NCBI GenBank assembly: GCA_945874155.1 | Contig: CAMCFO010000031.1 | Coordinates: 1-32,351 of the forward strand | Source of the DNA: an uncultured Bacteroidales bacterium | GTDB taxonomy: Bacteria > Bacteroidota > Bacteroidia > Bacteroidales > UBA932 | DNA length: 32,351 nucleotides | Reading direction: 5' to 3' | Part shown: piece after piece, positions 10,227 to 19,233 of the stretch | Position numbering within the stretch: position 1 is the stretch's first letter | How the letters are laid out: the number at the start of each line of letters is the position of its first letter | Notes under the pieces: generated by a model | Told to the model about the DNA's origin: nothing | Database searches by the model: none | Seen by the model: only the letters and a program-made list of their open reading frames with translations | Translations under genes and position numbers: made by a program

Positions 10227-13200
10227 TTATTTTTCTTTTTCGGCAACATTTTTCTCTTTTGACCATTCAGCCGGCAAAACCCCGTATTCATTCTTAAAAC
10301 ACTTGGAAAAATAGGAAGGGGAATTAAAGCCCACGGCGTAGCACACCTCGTTTATCCTCACCCCGCCTCTGGAAAGCATCTGTGCGGCGAGGGCAAGACG
10401 CTTGCGGCGGATGTAGTCGTTGGGGGTGGTTCCCAGCAGGGCTTTCATCCTGCGGTTGAGCGAACTGTGACTCAGGAAAAGTGCTTCTTCTATGGTGGTA
10501 TTGTTGAATTCCGGGTCGCTTATATGTTCCGCAACTATGGCATCAAGTTTACGAAGGAAATCCTCGTCCCGGTCCGGAATATCGTCAACCACCTTATCCA
10601 GGGATATGCCCGAATAGGCACTTTTCATCAGCCTGCGCTTCTCCATTACCGATTTTATGCAGGACAGCAGATAGTCCATACTGAATGGCTTTTCAATATA
10701 CATCGTGGCCCCGTTCTCCATACAGTCCACCTTTGTCTTCATCGTTGAAATGGCAGACAGGACAATGATGGGGATGTGTGCCGTGCGCGGGTCAGAACTC
10801 AGTCTGGAGCAGAATTCCACACCGTTCATATGTTTCAGACCTATGTCGGTGAGAATCAAGTCTATATTGTGCTTTTCCGTTTTTTGCAGTGCAGTCTCCG
10901 CCGAAGTGGCTCCCATCACCTTGAAATCCTCCGAGAGTTTCCGTTTAAGGTAGCCCAGCAAATCAACATTGTCCTCCACTATGAGCACAATAGGTTTGCC
11001 GGAGTTCCCGATTTCCTCCTGGTCGTCCTCCAGATTGCACTGGACCGTCTTCAGGGGAAGACTCAATATGAATTCATTGCAATCTGTCCTTGGAGACAGT
11101 TCGAGTTTTCCTTCGTGCAGGCGGGCCAATGTGCGGGCCAGAGGCAGGCCGATCCCGAAACTCTGGCTCGAGTCATTGGACTGGAAATACACGAAAGGCT
11201 TGAATATATCCTCCCTTCTGGACTCCGGAATGATGTCGCCATCGTTGCGGAAATATATAACTGCCATCCCGTTTTCCTCTTTCAGCTCCACCTGAATCCA
11301 GCTTTCGGCATACTTCACGGCATTCTGGAGCAGATTGTTGAATATCTTCGAAAGAGCTTTTCCGTCCACCGCACATTCCAGACTGTCATCCTTGTGGATA
11401 TAGGTCATTTTCAGATTCCGGTTCTTGACAGCCTCAGAAAAATTGGAACAGTAAAAGCCGGCTTTCTCAACAAGGTCCACATTTTTGAGTTCCATCACAT
11501 AGCCGTGTTCTTCAAGGGAAATGAATTCCAGAAGTTCCTTCACCAATTTCTCCATATAGTCGGTGGCCGTTCCGATTAGTCCCAAATCCTCCATTACCTT
11601 TCCCCTTTCTTCATTTCCGGTCATCAGATTCTGGAGAGGGGTGCGAATCAGGGTCAGAGGGGTTTTGATTTCGTGGATTACATTTGCAAAGAAATTCATT
11701 TTTTCGTGATAGAGTTTTTCCTTGAGCGCATCCTCCTTTGCCTCGTGTCTGCGCCTCTGGCGGGAAAGGGCATTGTGGTAGATGAAATAGAACAGCAATG
11801 CAGCCAGCAGCAGAACAGAAAGGACTATGCAGGTCCATCCTATCCAGGACTCGATAAACTTCGGTTTGACGGTGATATACAGGTCAGGATGAGCCTGCAC
11901 AGGACTGCCACCAGGCACAGGAACCCTGATTTTCAGCCTGTAATCCCCTTTCGGAAGGTTGTAATAATCCACACTTCTGGTTGCGGACACATCCCTCCAC
12001 TGGCTGTCATAGCCTTCGAGTAAGCAGAAAATCCTGTCGATTGCCCTGTTGCCTGCAAGTGGAATGGCAAAGTCGAATCCTATGCTTCTCTGGTCGGAAT
12101 CAAGTGTCAGGCTCCCGCTCAGGTCAATGTTCTTTCCCTTCAAAGTCTTGCCGTTCACCCTCATAGAACTGATGCGCACCTCGGTGGAAATCATTCCTTC
12201 CGACACCTTGACCGGGTCAAAAAGCACAAATCCGTTTTCACTTCCGAAAATCATCCTGCCGTCCCTGAGGGTTATTCCTCCCTTGCGGAAAATATTGTTC
12301 AACAGGCCGTCGGAAGTCGTGAATACCTTCGCTGAGTTCCTCTCCGGGTCATATTCCACCAGTCCGCTGTCTCCCGAGAGCCAAAGGTGTCCGTTCAGAT
12401 CGGCCATTCCTGTGTAGAATATGTCAGACGGAAAACTCGGCACATTGGCCATATTGCAGGCTCTGAAGTCCGCCCCATCCTTTACATATATGCCTGAACT
12501 GAAACCTATGATCCAAGGCCAGCCCCGGGAATCTATGCAAACCGAAGAGGTCATTTCCGGGATTACAGAACGACCGTTCTTGATATTGTATTCAGCTATC
12601 ATAGTATCAGTTTGGGGATCAAAGACATACACACCGTTGGAGTAAGAAGCGACATATACCTTCCCAGTGGCGTCCTGTCCCATATTCTCTACGGTAATGC
12701 CCCTCAGGCACTCCACAGGGCAGAATCCCGAATCAGAAAGCTTCGCCACCCCAAGAGGGGTTGAAATATAAAGTTTTCCCTCCCGTGACCTGAAAATGCT
12801 GATGACCCTTGCGGTGGAATAGGACTCAGGATCAGAAAAGGATTGCACCCTTCCTGTCCTGACATCCATCCTGAATATGCCGGTGTTGGCTCCTATCCAA
12901 AGTTCATCTCCGAAAGCAAGCAAGGCATTCACTGAACGGGGGACAGCCGGATTGGAATATTTTGAAAGAGCAGAGGTCTCGGGATTGAAAAGTATCAGTC
13001 CTTCCCCGTCAGTGCCCACCCACACCCGGCCTCTTCCATCCTGGGCGAATGCACCCACCAGCGATGTACCCAGAATGCTGCCGTCTTCCAGGCAACAGAA
13101 CTTGGAGAATTTGTCCGTGTCGGGACTGTAGAAATTGACTCCGGATTCATCCGTACTCACCCAAAGAGTGCCGGAGGAAGAGACAAAAGCCTTGGTCACG

Positions 13201-14108
13201 AAATCATCCGAGAGGCTGAAGGGATTATTATGATTGGATGTGAACAGCCTGGAAGACTCATCAGAGGGATTGTATTTCACAAGGCCAGCAGTGGTGCAAA
13301 ACCAGACCGAGCCTCCGCTGCAGCCCACATTCACAGGCCTGGCATCCCTGGGCAGGGGACAGATATGCGTCACAGCTCCACTGCGCGGATTTACGCGGCA
13401 CAGTCCGTGACTTTTCGAAGCCACCCACAACATTCCCTCGGCATCCACATCTATGCCCTCGATGTTGTCTCCTGTAAAATAGTCTCCGGCCAACTGAACC
13501 AGACTGCCTTCGTCCAGGAAATACAGATCTTCGCAATAAGTCGCAATTATCAGCCTGGAATCCAACGTAACAGCCAGACGGAAGACAGAGCCTATTGAAC
13601 TGGTACCGGATTCCCCTCCCTTCTCAAGCACCTTTTCCAGAGCACCGCTGCCCTTGCGGCTGACATACAGGCCCTTATCTTTGATGCCAGCCCAAACATT
13701 CCCTTCCGGGTCACACTTGAGTGCAAACACCCTGTCGAATTGTCCTTCGTCGGAAAGAGGACGGGAAAAGGAGTCTGTCTGATATTCATATATGACAATC
13801 CCGTCATCCGTTCCGATCCAAACCCTTCCATCCGAATCCATCTCAAGGGAACTTATGTAGTTTACACTGGTCCCGAGTTCTTCCTGGCTGTAGGTCACCA
13901 CACGGGTTCCGTCATAACGGCAGAGCCCGTTGTAGGTGCCTATCCAGATATAACCCCGACTGTCTTCCAGCATTGTCTTGACTCCATCGTAGCTTAGACC
14001 GCATCCGGCTTTGTCTATGTGTCGGAATGACGGTCCGCCCGCAGCTCCTCCGGTGAAGGATGCAGTCATCAGGGCAAGGGATAGTATTATGACGGTCAGG
14101 GATTTCAT
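10227..14108 (-). CDS. Hybrid two-component system regulator (sensor kinase, receiver and AraC output in one chain)
   Basis: A 1293-residue HTCS, the standard local regulator of Bacteroidetes glycan-utilisation loci. Order: signal peptide 1-23; periplasmic propeller repeats about 28-640 (units such as SRGYIWIGTYNGLCRYDG); Y_Y_Y domain about 670-748; membrane helix about 753-777; HisKA with phospho-acceptor His812 (FFANVIHEIKTPLTL); HATPase_c about 905-1020 with N-box NNLLQNAVKYAE and GIGLPLA; receiver 1039-1155 with Asp1046, phospho-Asp1088 and Lys1140; AraC-type HTH 1187-1282. All key phosphorelay residues are present, so it should be functional. It senses a periplasmic breakdown product by family precedent and probably activates the susC operon. 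It starts 30 bases after the beta-helix lipoprotein gene with no promoter box seen, which suggests read-through and autoregulation. Confidence 0.95.
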   Translation of the reverse strand: MKSLTVIILSLALMTASFTGGAAGGPSFRHIDKAGCGLSYDGVKTMLEDSRGYIWIGTYNGLCRYDGTRVVTYSQEELGTSVNYISSLEMDSDGRVWIGTDDGIVIYEYQTDSFSRPLSDEGQFDRVFALKCDPEGNVWAGIKDKGLYVSRKGSGALEKVLEKGGESGTSSIGSVFRLAVTLDSRLIIATYCEDLYFLDEGSLVQLAGDYFTGDNIEGIDVDAEGMLWVASKSHGLCRVNPRSGAVTHICPLPRDARPVNVGCSGGSVWFCTTAGLVKYNPSDESSRLFTSNHNNPFSLSDDFVTKAFVSSSGTLWVSTDESGVNFYSPDTDKFSKFCCLEDGSILGTSLVGAFAQDGRGRVWVGTDGEGLILFNPETSALSKYSNPAVPRSVNALLAFGDELWIGANTGIFRMDVRTGRVQSFSDPESYSTARVISIFRSREGKLYISTPLGVAKLSDSGFCPVECLRGITVENMGQDATGKVYVASYSNGVYVFDPQTDTMIAEYNIKNGRSVIPEMTSSVCIDSRGWPWIIGFSSGIYVKDGADFRACNMANVPSFPSDIFYTGMADLNGHLWLSGDSGLVEYDPERNSAKVFTTSDGLLNNIFRKGGITLRDGRMIFGSENGFVLFDPVKVSEGMISTEVRISSMRVNGKTLKGKNIDLSGSLTLDSDQRSIGFDFAIPLAGNRAIDRIFCLLEGYDSQWRDVSATRSVDYYNLPKGDYRLKIRVPVPGGSPVQAHPDLYITVKPKFIESWIGWTCIVLSVLLLAALLFYFIYHNALSRQRRRHEAKEDALKEKLYHEKMNFFANVIHEIKTPLTLIRTPLQNLMTGNEERGKVMEDLGLIGTATDYMEKLVKELLEFISLEEHGYVMELKNVDLVEKAGFYCSNFSEAVKNRNLKMTYIHKDDSLECAVDGKALSKIFNNLLQNAVKYAESWIQVELKEENGMAVIYFRNDGDIIPESRREDIFKPFVYFQSNDSSQSFGIGLPLARTLARLHEGKLELSPRTDCNEFILSLPLKTVQCNLEDDQEEIGNSGKPIVLIVEDNVDLLGYLKRKLSEDFKVMGATSAETALQKTEKHNIDLILTDIGLKHMNGVEFCSRLSSDPRTAHIPIIVLSAISTMKTKVDCMENGATMYIEKPFSMDYLLSCIKSVMEKRRLMKSAYSGISLDKVVDDIPDRDEDFLRKLDAIVAEHISDPEFNNTTIEEALFLSHSSLNRRMKALLGTTPNDYIRRKRLALAAQMLSRGGVRINEVCYAVGFNSPSYFSKCFKNEYGVLPAEWSKEKNVAEKEK

Positions 14109-14121
14109 ATCGTTGTAAGTG

Positions 14122-14150
14122 TTTCAGTTGCCGGTTTTTCAGTTGCCGGT
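14122..14150. repeat. 15-bp-period tandem duplication over a stop codon
   Basis: TTTCAGTTGCCGGT is present at 14122-14135 and again at 14137-14150. On the minus strand this duplicates the last codons and stop of the beta-helix lipoprotein gene (ACC GGC AAC TGA AAA), in the same frame. It looks like a replication-slippage product. Confidence 0.8.
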
Positions 14151-17100
14151 CCAGGTGTTGTTTGAGATTGTCAGCCAGTTGTTGGTGGCGTTGTCGGTTT
14201 TGTCCTTGTCTGAAATCAGGTAGTCGGTGAAGTTTTCCGAAGTGATGGTCTGTTCGGTACCATTGATTTTCACCGGACCCGGATTGAACTTGTTGCCGCT
14301 GATTACTGAGCCTTTGATTGAATCGTAGTCCTGAGATCTTGAAGCATAGTTAGAGCCGCCTGAGACAAGTCCCCAGTAAGCTGTCTTTGTACATTTGAAG
14401 CCTATAGACATATTCAGGCTGCAATTGGTGACTGAATAACGCTCTGTCACGGAACCGAATACTCCGCCCGCAGCCATAGCATAGCGAGTGTTGGACCCGA
14501 CACCTCTACCTGATGCGCTGCTTACGGTACAATTGTCCACATCGCACCAGGCAGCGGCTCCGGCAATTCCGCCGGCACAGTTTTCTATTGACTGGTTGGT
14601 GAGTACATTGTTTTGACCGTCAGGTTCTTTGTCCCAACCGACCAGTATATAGGCATTCACGGCACAATTCCTGATTTGTGCGGCAAGGGAGGCATCTGAA
14701 CCGCCGTATATCATACCGGCGATTCCTCCTGTTCCTCTGATAGAACGAGTTGTTGGAGATGTATAATTACTTGAATAGGATTCCATATTTGCCACTACCC
14801 CATAGGACTTGCAACCGTCTATGACTATTTTCATACCATCCCTGGCAGAAGTCGAGGCAAAACCCTTTGTCAAAGGAGCAATCGACCATTTGCCGGTTGA
14901 AGATGAGTTGTAAGGGGCAGACTGTCCCACAATACCTCCCAATGCAGGCGAAAGATATTCTGGGTTGTTTGTTTTTTGTTCGTACTGGACGTAAAAATAA
15001 GCTGACCCCGTGCCCGCAGAAGCCACGCCATTCGTGCAGTTCAGTATTTCCACATAGTAGTCGTCAGTAGCCACAGCCCAGTTCCATCCGAGTATGCCTC
15101 CGATGGCGACGTTCCTGACAAAAGCGGCGGATGATTCCGGAGTAACTGTCATTTTTAGATGACCTGTGTTGGTGCATCCGCTGATCAGAAGCTTGGATGA
15201 AAGAGTGTTTTCGGAATATCCGGTATTCGGGATGGTATAATTGTTCGTACCAAAAATGTTCTGGACACTGGTAGCGGTAAAATCCACTTCCGAGGCAATA
15301 CCCACGATTCCGCCTATGAACTGCACCTGTCCGGCTTCCGTCGGAACCGTTGTGAATACGATGTCGGCGGTATTGTTGCAATCCTGTACAGTTCCCGCAT
15401 TCATATTGAAGCAGATACCTCCGGCTCTGGTTCCCGGACCGGTGACGATGACAGCTCCGTTGTTGTCACATCTGTCAATCATTGCTCCGTTGCCCTTTGA
15501 ACAAACGGCTATTCCCGCAATCTCACACTTGGAATTCGGACAGCTCAGGGTACCGGAATTGATGCATCCGGTCAGTGTGCCCCCGTTGTTGATATAGACT
15601 ATTCCTCCGAGGCGGCTCAGATCGGTATCCACTGACAGAGCTCCGGTGTTCCTGCACCCGGAGAATGTGCCTCCCTCATTGTAGAAGGCCACTCCTCCGA
15701 AACCGAGTTTCCCGGAGAACGCTATTTCTGCCTCATTGATGCAGTTCTCCAGAGAACCATACACCCAGGAAGCCACGCCTCCGACCTTGGCTACCTCCTT
15801 CGAAGTGTCGGAAGTTTTCTTGATGGTGGAGACTATGCTGCCCCTGTTCGTGCAGGAGACTACCTTCGCTCCGGCATAGACAATAGGGCAGATTCCGCAG
15901 ACATAGGCATTTGACTCTATCACTCCGGAAACATCTATCTTCCCTTCATTGACACAGTCTTCGATAGTGCCGTAAGAACGCACGGCAATGCCTGAAATAT
16001 AGAGATTCTCCCAAGTGTTTTCGGAGCTATTGAAAATCACATCAACAGTATTGGTGCACTTCTGAATCAAACCGCCCTCCTGCACTACGCAGACAAACGG
16101 AGACCCAAGATAAGGAGAATGGGTGACCGTCATCGGATTCCCTGCAAACTTGAGATTGGATATAGTGCCGTATAGGTTTGTGAACATAGGAGCTTTCACT
16201 GCCCCGGCAAAAGTGATGGTATGTCCGCCTCCGTCAATGATTCCGTCAAAATTCGAGACTGTGCAACTTCTTCCGGAAACCGTTTCAGACCAGTCAACTG
16301 TCTTTGTCAGTGTGATGTCGGCTGTAATATGGACCTTGCCATCGGAAGCCACCCACTTGGAATAGTCTCCAAAGTTGGCCTCTTCCTTATCTATTGAGGC
16401 GGAGAAGTTGCTGCACTCAACTCCCCCGTCAGCATCCTTAAGGAAAGCAATGAGGTCAGCTTCAGTGGCAATCTCAGGCTCAACAGCAGGAGTCTCCGAA
16501 TATGTGAAGGAAGTGGTGTAGATCTTTCCGGCAGCAGCATTGAACTCCTTGGATGAGGTCACTTTCTGTACCTTCCCGTCCACCGTGGTCACGGTGATAT
16601 TCAATCCTCCGGCATAGTTCTTTGCAGGCAGGGCAATGATGACCGGAGTTCCCAGAGCGACTCCCTCATCCCCGCAATTCACAGTTACGGCTTCTCCATT
16701 TCCTTCGGCATCAATGGAGCAGACATCCCCGAACACTGCATCGAAAGTGCCGCTCAAGGCCTCCCCATTGTTTCCAGCCACTTTTATGCTTCTGATCAGG
16801 GCATCCGTTTCGCCCTTGACCACATTGAGTTTAAGATATGAGAGCACGTTCTGAAAAATCAGAGAAGTCCCGTTGCTGAGCATAACTGAGGCAGCCGGGT
16901 CGAAACTTCCGGCTACATAATTCTGGGTGGCAGGCAACGTGACCGTGCAGGCACCGTCGGACCAGGTGGCGGCAGAGAGCGGATACACCGCCTTGAACGG
17001 AGATGTCACCACGCCTTCGATAGTAAACGAAGCCTTATTTCCTGAAAAATCCCCGGCAGCAAGGGGCAAAGAAGGACAGCTGTTCACACTAATGCAGTCG

Positions 17101-17285
17101 CCCTCCGACCACACCACAGGATAGCCCTGCTCCGTTTTCTCTCCTATAGCAGTTTTGGTCTCTTCTACAGGTTCCTCGGCAAGAATAGCATCAAGCCTTG
17201 TCTGCGAAGCCGGCACCAGTTCATTTTTGTTGCATGCAGCAAATGAAAGTGCAATACAAGAGATAAGCAATAATCTTTTTTTCAT
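14139..17285 (-). CDS. Large surface lipoprotein: fimbrillin-like N-terminus and parallel beta-helix repeats
   Basis: A 1048-residue lipoprotein. A GTG at 17294 is possible, but the ATG at 17285 gives the cleaner signal MKKRLLLISCIALSFAAC with lipobox Cys18. Residues about 30-270 resemble the fimbrillin-like family (KTAIGEKTEQGYPVVWSEGD, SPFKAVYPLSAATW, LSYLKLNVV, GKIYTTSFTYSE). From about 290 to 990 come many repeats of the form G-G-I/V, then C-x-N-x-G-x-I/V, such as GSLENCINEAEIAFSGKLGF, expected to form a right-handed parallel beta-helix. A short C-terminal module ends in NTWTGN. No carbohydrate-active site is recognised; adhesion or glycan binding is inferred. It is related to the 801-residue protein that opens the locus. 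The small ORF lies 15 bases upstream, the hybrid regulator 30 bases downstream. Confidence 0.85.
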   Translation of the reverse strand: MKKRLLLISCIALSFAACNKNELVPASQTRLDAILAEEPVEETKTAIGEKTEQGYPVVWSEGDCISVNSCPSLPLAAGDFSGNKASFTIEGVVTSPFKAVYPLSAATWSDGACTVTLPATQNYVAGSFDPAASVMLSNGTSLIFQNVLSYLKLNVVKGETDALIRSIKVAGNNGEALSGTFDAVFGDVCSIDAEGNGEAVTVNCGDEGVALGTPVIIALPAKNYAGGLNITVTTVDGKVQKVTSSKEFNAAAGKIYTTSFTYSETPAVEPEIATEADLIAFLKDADGGVECSNFSASIDKEEANFGDYSKWVASDGKVHITADITLTKTVDWSETVSGRSCTVSNFDGIIDGGGHTITFAGAVKAPMFTNLYGTISNLKFAGNPMTVTHSPYLGSPFVCVVQEGGLIQKCTNTVDVIFNSSENTWENLYISGIAVRSYGTIEDCVNEGKIDVSGVIESNAYVCGICPIVYAGAKVVSCTNRGSIVSTIKKTSDTSKEVAKVGGVASWVYGSLENCINEAEIAFSGKLGFGGVAFYNEGGTFSGCRNTGALSVDTDLSRLGGIVYINNGGTLTGCINSGTLSCPNSKCEIAGIAVCSKGNGAMIDRCDNNGAVIVTGPGTRAGGICFNMNAGTVQDCNNTADIVFTTVPTEAGQVQFIGGIVGIASEVDFTATSVQNIFGTNNYTIPNTGYSENTLSSKLLISGCTNTGHLKMTVTPESSAAFVRNVAIGGILGWNWAVATDDYYVEILNCTNGVASAGTGSAYFYVQYEQKTNNPEYLSPALGGIVGQSAPYNSSSTGKWSIAPLTKGFASTSARDGMKIVIDGCKSYGVVANMESYSSNYTSPTTRSIRGTGGIAGMIYGGSDASLAAQIRNCAVNAYILVGWDKEPDGQNNVLTNQSIENCAGGIAGAAAWCDVDNCTVSSASGRGVGSNTRYAMAAGGVFGSVTERYSVTNCSLNMSIGFKCTKTAYWGLVSGGSNYASRSQDYDSIKGSVISGNKFNPGPVKINGTEQTITSENFTDYLISDKDKTDNATNNWLTISNNTWTGN

Positions 17286-17300
17286 AACATCCACAATTTT

Positions 17301-17447
17301 TCAAATCCATTCAAACTTGCCGTCTTCCTCGACAAGATTCTGAGTTGTTCCGCTTCCGCAAATTGCAGCGGAGTTTATTACCTGAATCACCGAAAACTGC
17401 GGTTCAAGGTATTCCCTTCCGGGACATTTGTCTTTTGTATCTTTCAT
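17301..17447 (-). CDS. Small 48-residue protein, previously easy to miss
   Basis: An ATG-started frame of 48 codons fills the gap between the sialidase-like gene (58 bases upstream) and the beta-helix lipoprotein gene (15 bases downstream). It begins MKDTKDKCPGREYLEPQ, continues FSVIQVINSAAICGSGTT and ends QNLVEEDGKFEWI. It has a basic start, a central hydrophobic stretch leading to CGSG, and an acidic tail with a late Trp. This layout (YxxP, hydrophobic run, small-residue/Cys motif, acidic tail) resembles, from memory, small uncharacterised Bacteroidales ORFs beside fimbrillin-like genes. It has no classic signal peptide. It could be a small structural or leader-type peptide; the function is unknown. 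The tight spacing and good coding appearance argue that it is real. Confidence 0.6.
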   Translation of the reverse strand: MKDTKDKCPGREYLEPQFSVIQVINSAAICGSGTTQNLVEEDGKFEWI

Positions 17448-17505
17448 AATGAAATATGTTTATGTTGTTCTAAGTAATATGAAAATAATAAGTTGCGTCA
17501 GGTTA

Positions 17506-19233
17506 CTAAATATGAATCAACTGCCAGGATTCCGGATTCTTCCCTGCCATCCAGAACCCGTCATTAACTTTCTCTGCGTCCACCACTGCACTCACCCGGG
17601 CATTGAAGAAAAGTTTCTTATCCCCAGTCGCCCTGATTTCGGACAGGGGAATGGCAATTTCGCAGACATAGCCCTTGCGCCCGTCCCGGCTTGCTCCCGA
17701 ACGGGAAACGGCCTTTACCGCCTGTACATTGGACGACTCGAGCCCGGCGGCACTCACTGTGATATTCGCATAGTTCCCCTTTTTGAGTTTGCCTTCCGAA
17801 TTGCACAGGCTGATATTGACACTTGCCCCTTTCTCCGCTGCCTCATCCAGGCATTCTACGGCAATATACAGACAGTCCCCATCAACTGAAGTCCTGAAAA
17901 TGGTTTCCACGGGAGAATCGGAGCCTATGAAAAGGGCTTCGTCACCCTTCCACTCCGAAGCATCCCCATCGACAGTCACAGCCGTATGCTCTGCCGCTAT
18001 TCTATGGTTGAGGTGAGACACGGTAAAAAGAATGCCCCTGTCGCGGGAATCCATAGTGGAAATGATATGGTGATTGTCCAAAGTGGCTTCAATGGAGCCC
18101 CATATACCCTTGTTCCTGAAAGGCTGGTACCAGTCTGACATCCAGTTCCTGGCATTCCATTTTGTGGCAGTATGGTCGCCTATCTTTACGGAATGCCAAC
18201 CTTCATATCCGGTGGAAATGACGACCTCACCGGAGGGCAATGTCACGACGTATCCTGAATTGCTTTTAAGCACGTTTTCTTCCTTCCGCTCCGGTCCTGC
18301 CGCATCTTCTCCCAAATCTTTCCAATCCGGGCCGTCATTATAGACCAGGCTCAGCCAGTAGGAGGATTTTGTGCCCGGCCCGTCCAGCTCGTGCCTGTCT
18401 TCCACAAGTCCGAAGAGAGTCCTGCCGTCGTTGAGCATTCGGAAAACCGGCATCTGGTCGGAATAGATGCGTTCTCCGTATTCGTAGTATTTGAATTGGC
18501 GGGATATGCGCTTCTTCGGTCCGAAACTCAGTCCTCCGTCCGTGGATTCGATGAGGGAAGTGCCGGAATTTCTCGTCATAGGTTTTGAATCCGTAAAATA
18601 GACCTGGATTCTCCCGTCAGGCAGTTGCAGAGGATAGGGCTCCCAACAGGGACCGTTGTAAATGATTTCAGGGCTGGTCCAGCTGCGGCCGTTGTCGCTG
18701 CTGCTTATGGCCATAATTCCGCAACCTTGTCCGGTGTGATAGCCGGTGCCGGCACGGAAGGCATAGACCGCGAAAAGACTGCCATCGCTTAAGACCACCG
18801 CATCTGCATTGCAGTATCTTTCATAATCCTTGAGTCCGTTGACTACCACCTCTTTGGGCGTTGCGAGCTGAATGCGGCCGGTCCAGGTTTTCCAGTCTGT
18901 AGAAAATGCACAGAATAGTCTGGAGGCTATCTGTCCGCCCATATAGAACATTATATAACTCCCGTCAGGCAGAGACTTCACCCTTGGGTACCAGGGAGTG
19001 GCCTGGGATTCGGGAATTCCGGATGGCATCATAAGAGATGGACTCAGAATATGCCTGCAGGAATATATCTGCTCCAGGGAACTCCAAGACTCATCTCCCG
19101 CGTGAGAGTTCAACTCGTGGGGCTTCAGATTCATCTGATCCTGAGTGTGCACAAGCACAGGCTGGGCATTGAGTCCGTCTCCCGTACAGGACAACAAGGC
19201 CACGACCGTCAGAGCGAGAATTGTCTTTTTCAT
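17506..19233 (-). CDS. Sialidase-superfamily (BNR-repeat) secreted enzyme with C-terminal CBM9-like domain
   Basis: A 575-residue secreted protein or lipoprotein; the start MKKTILALTVVALLSC reads as a signal with Cys16 in a weak lipobox. Residues about 50-415 form a six-bladed propeller of the sialidase superfamily: Asp-box motifs SSDNGRSW (178-185) and STDGGLSF (230-237), WYPRVKSLPDGSY early and YVVTLPSGEVVIS late. Residues about 418-575 (TVDGDASEWKG onward, ending in the FFNARV section) resemble a CBM9/DOMON-like sugar-binding module. Sialidases remove terminal sialic acid, but relatives of this fold cleave other sugars, and I cannot confirm the complete arginine triad, so the substrate is open. 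Its ATG overlaps the TGA of the upstream BACON-DUF5689 gene (ATGA), indicating translational coupling within the operon. Confidence 0.8.
   Translation of the reverse strand: MKKTILALTVVALLSCTGDGLNAQPVLVHTQDQMNLKPHELNSHAGDESWSSLEQIYSCRHILSPSLMMPSGIPESQATPWYPRVKSLPDGSYIMFYMGGQIASRLFCAFSTDWKTWTGRIQLATPKEVVVNGLKDYERYCNADAVVLSDGSLFAVYAFRAGTGYHTGQGCGIMAISSSDNGRSWTSPEIIYNGPCWEPYPLQLPDGRIQVYFTDSKPMTRNSGTSLIESTDGGLSFGPKKRISRQFKYYEYGERIYSDQMPVFRMLNDGRTLFGLVEDRHELDGPGTKSSYWLSLVYNDGPDWKDLGEDAAGPERKEENVLKSNSGYVVTLPSGEVVISTGYEGWHSVKIGDHTATKWNARNWMSDWYQPFRNKGIWGSIEATLDNHHIISTMDSRDRGILFTVSHLNHRIAAEHTAVTVDGDASEWKGDEALFIGSDSPVETIFRTSVDGDCLYIAVECLDEAAEKGASVNISLCNSEGKLKKGNYANITVSAAGLESSNVQAVKAVSRSGASRDGRKGYVCEIAIPLSEIRATGDKKLFFNARVSAVVDAEKVNDGFWMAGKNPESWQLIHI

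Noticed and set aside
10174..10266. N-terminal extension of the DUF5107-TPR protein overlapping the regulator gene
   Set aside because: It would bury the signal peptide and cross a promoter box; the ATG at 10173 is far better.
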